Part shown: piece by piece, positions 6,752-10,860 of the stretch
Layout: every line of letters begins with the position of its first letter
Position numbering within the stretch: the stretch's first letter is position 1
Source: a bacterium
GTDB lineage: Bacteria > Desulfobacterota > GWC2-55-46 > DRQE01
Direction: 5' to 3'
DNA length: 10,860 nucleotides
Assembly (NCBI GenBank): GCA_027017505.1
Contig: JALUQR010000130.1
Span: 1-10,860, forward strand
The notes under the pieces: generated by a model
What the model saw: the letters and a program-made list of their open reading frames with translations, nothing else
Told to the model about the DNA's origin: nothing
Database searches by the model: none
Made by a program: the position numbers and the translations under genes

Positions 6752-7445
6752 TCTGTGCCACCTCCATATCCGCTGTAAGTGAATCGTATTTTTTCCTTAC
6801 CAGTGGTGGAAGCCTTCTCCAGCTTTCGAGAAACTCACGCTCTGCCTGGCTTAGCATGGGGTTTGTGTAGACCTTCTGCCAGCACGCAGGTGGCACCGTT
6901 ACCGCATGGGCACCATCTGCTATGGCGGTTACAAGGTAGTCGGGATTTCTTATGGATGCTCCGAGAAGGCGTGTGGGACTCTGCATGGTGTCTATCATGG
7001 AGCGCAGTGTTCTTATGTGTGGTGTGTTATCAAGGCCGAAGTCCTCAACCCTTCCCACAAAAAGGCTTATGTATTCCACACCCATCTTTATAAAGGGCAC
7101 TGCCTGTGACGGATGGAACACAAGGGTTATGTTGGTCTTTATGCCCTCCCTTTTGAGTCTTTCTGCAACCACAATACCCTCTGTGGATGCGGGCACCTTT
7201 ATCACAATGTTTTCTGCAATAGAGGCAAGCCCCATTGCCTGTTCAACCATCCTGTGTGGCTCCGTGCATGTAACCTCAACCGATACCGGGCCACTTACAA
7301 TCGAGACTATCTTTTTTATCTGTTCAAGGCAGTCTGTGCCCTCCTTTGAGAGTAGCTGGGGGTTTGTGGTAACTCCATCAACGAGGCCCAGTTTTTTGTA
7401 GTGTTTTATCTCCTCTATTGATGCGGTATCGAGAAAAAACTCCAT
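6741..7445 (-). CDS. tal: Small transaldolase (TalC/FSA group)
   Basis: A 234-residue class I aldolase-fold enzyme that moves a dihydroxyacetone unit between sugar phosphates via a lysine Schiff base. Seen: D6 in FFLDTAS, GVTTNP (24-29), NIVIKVPAS with Schiff-base K83 (79-87), NITLVF (105-110), FVGRVEDFG (129-137) with phosphate-binding R132, and GASIRNP (162-168). E57 and F129 occupy positions that are Gln59 and Tyr131 in E. coli fructose-6-phosphate aldolase; Glu and Phe are typical of true transaldolases, so I favour transaldolase over aldolase activity. The C-terminus is slightly longer than the 220-residue FSA. An AGGAGG lies 8 bases before the ATG. In this operon it could reshape or extend the carbon chain of a glycan precursor, or supply central metabolism; the former is inference. 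Confidence 0.9.
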   Translation of the reverse strand: MEFFLDTASIEEIKHYKKLGLVDGVTTNPQLLSKEGTDCLEQIKKIVSIVSGPVSVEVTCTEPHRMVEQAMGLASIAENIVIKVPASTEGIVVAERLKREGIKTNITLVFHPSQAVPFIKMGVEYISLFVGRVEDFGLDNTPHIRTLRSMIDTMQSPTRLLGASIRNPDYLVTAIADGAHAVTVPPACWQKVYTNPMLSQAEREFLESWRRLPPLVRKKYDSLTADMEVAQNAS

Positions 7446-7464
7446 CTTGCCTGCCTCCTTTTTT

Positions 7465-9015
7465 TCAGTTTCTTACATGTCCTGGTGTGCCCACCTCCTG
7501 AAGGTGGCCCGTAAGCCTGGAACCCAGAAGCCTTATACCCTTTTTTATCACCTCATAGAGGGTCTTAAGCCCCAGTGCAAGGCCGTTTCTTTTGAAAAGC
7601 TCCACTGTTCTGTATGGAATGGCTCCAATGCCCTCTCTCTTTAGAAGGGCTATGAATCTGCCCGCATCCCTTACCGCTATAACATCAGAGGGGCTGAAGT
7701 CCTCTGTCTTCACGAGGGCACTGTGGATGGAAAAATACTCGTATGCCCTTTCATCCGTGTGGTTGAATACAAGATAGCCCTTCTTTTTGCATATCTCGTA
7801 GAGTTCTGTGCCCGGATACGGAAGTGCTATGGCAACCTGATTGTCCTCAAGCCCCAGCTCTCTTGCAAAGTCCAGTGTATCCCACATCTGCTCCAGGGTC
7901 TCACCAGGGTTGCCTATGACCCAGAAGCCCGTTATCTCAAGCCCGTATTTTTTAACGAGTGCTATCTTCTCTCTTATTATCCTGCGGTTGAGGGGTTTCT
8001 TTATAATATTCCTCAGCACATGGTCGTTACCTGATTCAAGCCCAAGGTTAACCCTGTAACAGCCACTTTTTACCATCTTATCGAGTAGCCTGTCGTTAAA
8101 TGTCCATATGGCAAGTCCACTTGGGGCAGTCCATGTAAGATTCAGCCCTTTCTCTATCATGAGGTCGAATATCCTTTCTGCCCGTTCACGGTTGAGGGTG
8201 AGGTTATCGTCCTCAAAGTGTATCTCCCTTATGTGGTATTCCTTCACCAGGTGTTCTATCTCTGCCAGCACATTTTCTGGCGAGCGTGCCCTGAAGCCCT
8301 TGCCAGCGTTTATCCATATACCGCAGAATGTACACCTGAACGGACAGCCCCTTGAGGTTATCATATTTGCCTTTGGGGCCCTTCGTGTGGTGCCCCATCC
8401 CCTCTTTGCCCGTGCGTATATATCCATTGGCAGAAGGTGTCTTGCAGGAAAGGGCAGTTCATCGAGGTTCTCTATAAAGCCCCTTTTTGGGTTACACACA
8501 ACCACACCGTCCTTTCTGTAGGCAAGCCCGTCTATGTGACATACATCCCCTCCAGAGGCAAGGCTTCTTACAAGCTCTGTAAAGGTGTATTCTCCCTCGC
8601 TTAAGACCACATAGTCCAGTGCCCTTTCGCTGGCAAGTATCTCTCTGTACATTACCGTGGGATGGGTGCCACCCATAACGGTTATGGCATGGGGAAAGAG
8701 CCTTTTTACCATCCTTGTTATATCCCTTGATGGTATGTACTGTAATGAGAACTGACAGCTTATACCCACCACATCTGGTCTTTCCCTTTTTATGCGCTGT
8801 TCTATCTCATCGTATGTGAGTCCCCAGTAAAGAAGGCCGTTGTGGGCCTCTGTGCTCTTCCACTCACCTTCTGCAAGGCAGTCTATAATCCTCACCTCAA
8901 ATCCAGCCCTTTCACACACCGATGCAACATAGGCAACCCCGAGTGGAGCGGTAATTGTGGGTCTTTCTGTTTTTGGAAGTATAACAGGTGGGTATATGAG
9001 AAGTATCCTTGCCAT
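7465..9015 (-). CDS. Radical SAM protein with N-terminal B12-binding-like domain
   Basis: A 516-residue protein with the common arrangement of cobalamin-binding-like domain, radical SAM core and C-terminal extension. Residues 1-150 form the first domain (RILLIYPP, APLGVAYVASV, DVVGISCQFS, MGGTHPTV). The iron-sulfur motif is SRGCPFRCTFC with C224, C228 and C231; FEDDN (267-271), GLESG (325-329) and GFWVIGNPGET (363-373) are typical radical SAM barrel elements. The DxHxxG histidine that ligates cobalamin is not seen: the matching loop reads SCQFS (86-90), as in many members of this superfamily, so any B12 would bind without that ligand. Likely chemistry is methylation of an unactivated carbon or another radical rearrangement of a sugar or peptide; the substrate is unknown. 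GGGAGG lies 6 bases before the start and the previous gene ends 15 bases upstream. Confidence 0.9.
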   Translation of the reverse strand: MARILLIYPPVILPKTERPTITAPLGVAYVASVCERAGFEVRIIDCLAEGEWKSTEAHNGLLYWGLTYDEIEQRIKRERPDVVGISCQFSLQYIPSRDITRMVKRLFPHAITVMGGTHPTVMYREILASERALDYVVLSEGEYTFTELVRSLASGGDVCHIDGLAYRKDGVVVCNPKRGFIENLDELPFPARHLLPMDIYARAKRGWGTTRRAPKANMITSRGCPFRCTFCGIWINAGKGFRARSPENVLAEIEHLVKEYHIREIHFEDDNLTLNRERAERIFDLMIEKGLNLTWTAPSGLAIWTFNDRLLDKMVKSGCYRVNLGLESGNDHVLRNIIKKPLNRRIIREKIALVKKYGLEITGFWVIGNPGETLEQMWDTLDFARELGLEDNQVAIALPYPGTELYEICKKKGYLVFNHTDERAYEYFSIHSALVKTEDFSPSDVIAVRDAGRFIALLKREGIGAIPYRTVELFKRNGLALGLKTLYEVIKKGIRLLGSRLTGHLQEVGTPGHVRN

Positions 9016-9030
9016 ATTCCGCCTCCCTGG

Positions 9031-10215
9031 TTAAACCTTTTTGCAGAGGTAAAAGAACACCTCCCTTGCCCTGTCCACATCCACATAGGAACCCCTGTTA
9101 CCACCAAGGGCAACGGTGATATGGAACCCTGTGGTTCTCAGAAGCTCCTCAAGCCCCTCCTGTGTGTATTCCCTTTTGTGGCACGGATAAAGGGGTTCTC
9201 CCAGCGGATAGGGCATAAGCCTTGGCACCTCAAGCACAAGGGTGCCACCCTTTTTGAGCCTTCTGTGTATTCTTTCAAGAAAGAGTCTGTCATCGTCTAT
9301 GTGTTCCATTGTGTGCAGGCTCACAACACTGTCAAAAATAACATCCATGTGTTCGAGCACATCGTCTGTACCGTGGATAAACTCCACACTCTTTCCATAC
9401 CTTGCCTGTGCCCTGTGGATGTATCTTTCGTTGTAGTCCACTCCATACACCTTTTCTGCCACGCTGGCTATAAGGGCTGTGCCGTCTCCTCTGCCACAGG
9501 CTATATCGAGCACATTTTTGCTACCCTTGAGAAACTCAAGTGCAAACCTGTATCTGCTTGCAGGGTTGTCTATTGTTAGGGCGTATCTGTTTTCATCTGA
9601 TGATGTGAACCTTGCAAGCCTTGCCTTTATCTCTCTTACCCTTTCCTTTTCCCACATGCACCTGTAGTCCAGGGTTTTAACCCTGAACCTTTTGTCCCCT
9701 TCCATCAGTGTCCAGGGGCTGAAACGCAGTGCATGGGATGTAAAGTCATCGGGCATCTCATCCAGAAACCTTACAGCCCTTTCAAGGGCGTTAAAGCTCA
9801 TAACATCTGCGGTAACCTCGTAGTTAACATCCCTGGAAAGGCTCACATAGTCGTAGCCGTCAAGCACTGTTTTTATCATCCTTTCGGTAAGCTCAAGGTC
9901 TATGTAAAACCTCTTAAGAAGCACCCTTACCACAACCAGAGGATTGTACCGCGAGGTGGCCTCATAGAGCCTTCTTGCCACATTAAACCTTGAGCCATAG
10001 AAGACCTCCACCCCCCATCTTTCTGCAAGGCTGTCCAAGGCATCGCTTCTGTCTGTATGGGGCATGGCCATAACTATTGTTCTGAAAAGCCCTGACTCTT
10101 TCAGTGCATGGATGCAGTAGTCCCCGGGGTCTTCTGACCCGTAGAGGTCTCCTGCGGTACACTGTACAACCGCAACGGTCAGGTTTCTTAAATCTCTTCT
10201 GGAGTACGCTACCAT
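9031..10215 (-). CDS. Degenerate SpsF-like cytidylyltransferase fused to a SAM methyltransferase
   Basis: A 394-residue two-domain protein. Residues about 12-172 follow the SpsF/NeuA-type nucleotidyltransferase pattern: VAVVQ at the first strand, TIVMAMPHTDRSDALDSLAERWGVEVFYGS (46-75 region), ARRLYEA, VVVRV, YDYVSLSRDVNYEVTADVMSFNALERA. The nucleotide loop normally reading QARMxSxRLPGK is instead QCTAGDLYGSEDPG, and the usual GDCPLIDP is LLKRFYIDLE, so CTP chemistry is doubtful. Residues about 215-394 are a class I methyltransferase: motif I VLDIACGRGDG (235-245), YGVDYNERYI (257-266), FDSVVSLHTMEHIDDD (294-309) and LKKGGTLVLEVP (320-331). It overlaps the sulfotransferase by 7 bases with AAGGA 6 bases before its ATG. 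Likely methylates a glycan or nucleotide sugar; the first domain may only bind the donor. Confidence 0.82.
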   Translation of the reverse strand: MVAYSRRDLRNLTVAVVQCTAGDLYGSEDPGDYCIHALKESGLFRTIVMAMPHTDRSDALDSLAERWGVEVFYGSRFNVARRLYEATSRYNPLVVVRVLLKRFYIDLELTERMIKTVLDGYDYVSLSRDVNYEVTADVMSFNALERAVRFLDEMPDDFTSHALRFSPWTLMEGDKRFRVKTLDYRCMWEKERVREIKARLARFTSSDENRYALTIDNPASRYRFALEFLKGSKNVLDIACGRGDGTALIASVAEKVYGVDYNERYIHRAQARYGKSVEFIHGTDDVLEHMDVIFDSVVSLHTMEHIDDDRLFLERIHRRLKKGGTLVLEVPRLMPYPLGEPLYPCHKREYTQEGLEELLRTTGFHITVALGGNRGSYVDVDRAREVFFYLCKKV

Positions 10216-10860
10216 TGTGTGTCCTTCTCGTAGCCCAGTTCTATGAGTTCTCTGCCTGCAATATCCTTGAACACCTCTTTGTGTTCCTCTGTAAAGTAGT
10301 TACGCCAGTCCCCGTTCTTTCCACATCTTAAGTGTCCTGTGGCTGTTTTTGAAAGATTTCTGAATGTGATTCTTTCTGCAAGCCTTTCTGCATCCACTGG
10401 TATACCGAGCACAGACGCTATCCTTTGGAGCACTCCTGCGGGCTTTCTTACCAGGTCTTCAAACCTGAGGCATACGAAGGCATCCCTGTTTGCAAGGTAT
10501 GACCTTATGTGGTCTCTCCATTCCCTGACATAGTGTTTGAAGAGTTCCATATCCCTGTACACCTCTTCCACAGAGCGGTAGCGATACTCGGGCCTTACCG
10601 CAAGCATCTGCGGGCGGGTGACATGGTGTGCCATGGAGTTGACCACATCTCTGCCATCCCTCAGTATGTAAAACCTGTGGGTTATGTTTTTAAGAAGTCC
10701 GTTCTTTATTATCTCTGGTTTTTCGTGTGTCCAGAGAAATGTGGATGTGCTGAAGAGTATTCCTCCATCCACCTCAACAAACTTGCAGTCAGGATGGGGA
10801 AACTCAAGGGTGAACCTTCCGTTCATGTAATAGAAGCTATCCACCATGTCCATATCTGGC
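10209..10860 (-). CDS. PAPS-dependent sulfotransferase (5' end outside the window)
   Basis: Sulfotransferase-family protein that moves sulfate from PAPS to a hydroxyl or amine. The visible part, numbered from an internal Met at 10853, contains the 3'-phosphate-binding element YILRDGRDVVNSM (62-74, with R65 and S73) and the C-terminal RCGKNGDWRNYFT (176-188), which fits the conserved RxGxxGDWxNxFT PAPS-binding loop. The N-terminal 5'-phosphosulfate loop (PKSGTTW-like) is missing, and the frame stays open through the last bases of the window, so the real start lies upstream; the Met at 10853 is not the start. No membrane segment is visible, so a soluble cytoplasmic enzyme is likely. As first visible gene of the operon it predicts a sulfated glycan or sulfated flagellin, unless it belongs to a neighbouring polysaccharide pathway. 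Confidence 0.88.
   Translation of the reverse strand, partial: PDMDMVDSFYYMNGRFTLEFPHPDCKFVEVDGGILFSTSTFLWTHEKPEIIKNGLLKNITHRFYILRDGRDVVNSMAHHVTRPQMLAVRPEYRYRSVEEVYRDMELFKHYVREWRDHIRSYLANRDAFVCLRFEDLVRKPAGVLQRIASVLGIPVDAERLAERITFRNLSKTATGHLRCGKNGDWRNYFTEEHKEVFKDIAGRELIELGYEKDTQW

Larger units (their letters stand above)
210..10860 (-). other. Nine-gene flagellin-modification operon (promoter upstream of the window)
   Basis: All nine genes share a strand and their junctions are +15, +19 and +2 bases, direct abutment, or overlaps of 7, 11, 13 (or 4 if the later ATP-grasp start is used) and 23 bases. Nearly every gene has its own AGGAGG-like ribosome site placed inside or just before the end of the preceding gene, which indicates translational coupling. 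No gap is large enough for an obvious internal promoter or terminator. The operon promoter must lie to the right of base 10860. Confidence 0.8.

Noticed and set aside
8842..9579. Long plus-strand open frame of 245 residues
   Set aside because: It lies antisense to the radical SAM and methyltransferase genes, which have clear motifs; its own translation is Cys/His/Tyr-rich with no recognisable domain.

Overview
All identifiable genes in this window lie on the minus strand, so the window reads biologically from right to left. Nine tightly packed genes, with gaps of 19 bases or less and overlaps of up to about 23 bases, look like the downstream part of one operon. After them comes a 166-base leader/promoter region and then the first 14 codons of a flagellin gene, whose N-terminus (MPLIINTNIASLIA) is characteristic of that family. 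A near-perfect flagellar sigma-28 promoter precedes the flagellin gene. The operon contains a DUF115/MptE-like Maf glycosyltransferase, the family that glycosylates flagellin. I therefore read the window as a flagellin-modification island.

Order of transcription: (1) sulfotransferase, cut by the right edge; (2) a two-domain protein with a degenerate SpsF-like cytidylyltransferase domain followed by a SAM methyltransferase; (3) a radical-SAM protein with an N-terminal B12-binding-like domain; (4) a small transaldolase of the TalC/FSA group; (5) an SDR-family oxidoreductase; (6) a CarB-like ATP-grasp ligase; (7) a GH57-type glycoside hydrolase with a C-terminal beta-rich half; (8) the Maf glycosyltransferase; (9) a 208-residue protein of unknown function; then the sigma-28 promoter, a leader of about 135 nt and fliC. 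No RNA genes, insertion sequences, CRISPR arrays or clear terminators were seen.

A working model, which is inference: genes 3 to 7 build or tailor an unusual activated sugar (carbon-chain rearrangement, redox, ATP-dependent ligation, radical chemistry), gene 2 methylates, gene 1 sulfates, Maf attaches the glycan to flagellin, and the 208-residue protein assists Maf or flagellin. No canonical nonulosonic-acid synthase (PseI/NeuB) or intact CMP-sugar synthetase is present here, so the donor sugar is either made elsewhere or is not a standard pseudaminic/legionaminic acid.

Organism: a motile bacterium of moderate GC with frequent ATA (Ile) and AGG/AGA (Arg) codons, strong AGGAGG-type ribosome sites and a compact operon. 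This resembles Nitrospirota (Thermodesulfovibrio-like) or another deep-branching, possibly thermophilic lineage. That placement is an impression from codon style and gene content, not a demonstrated assignment.
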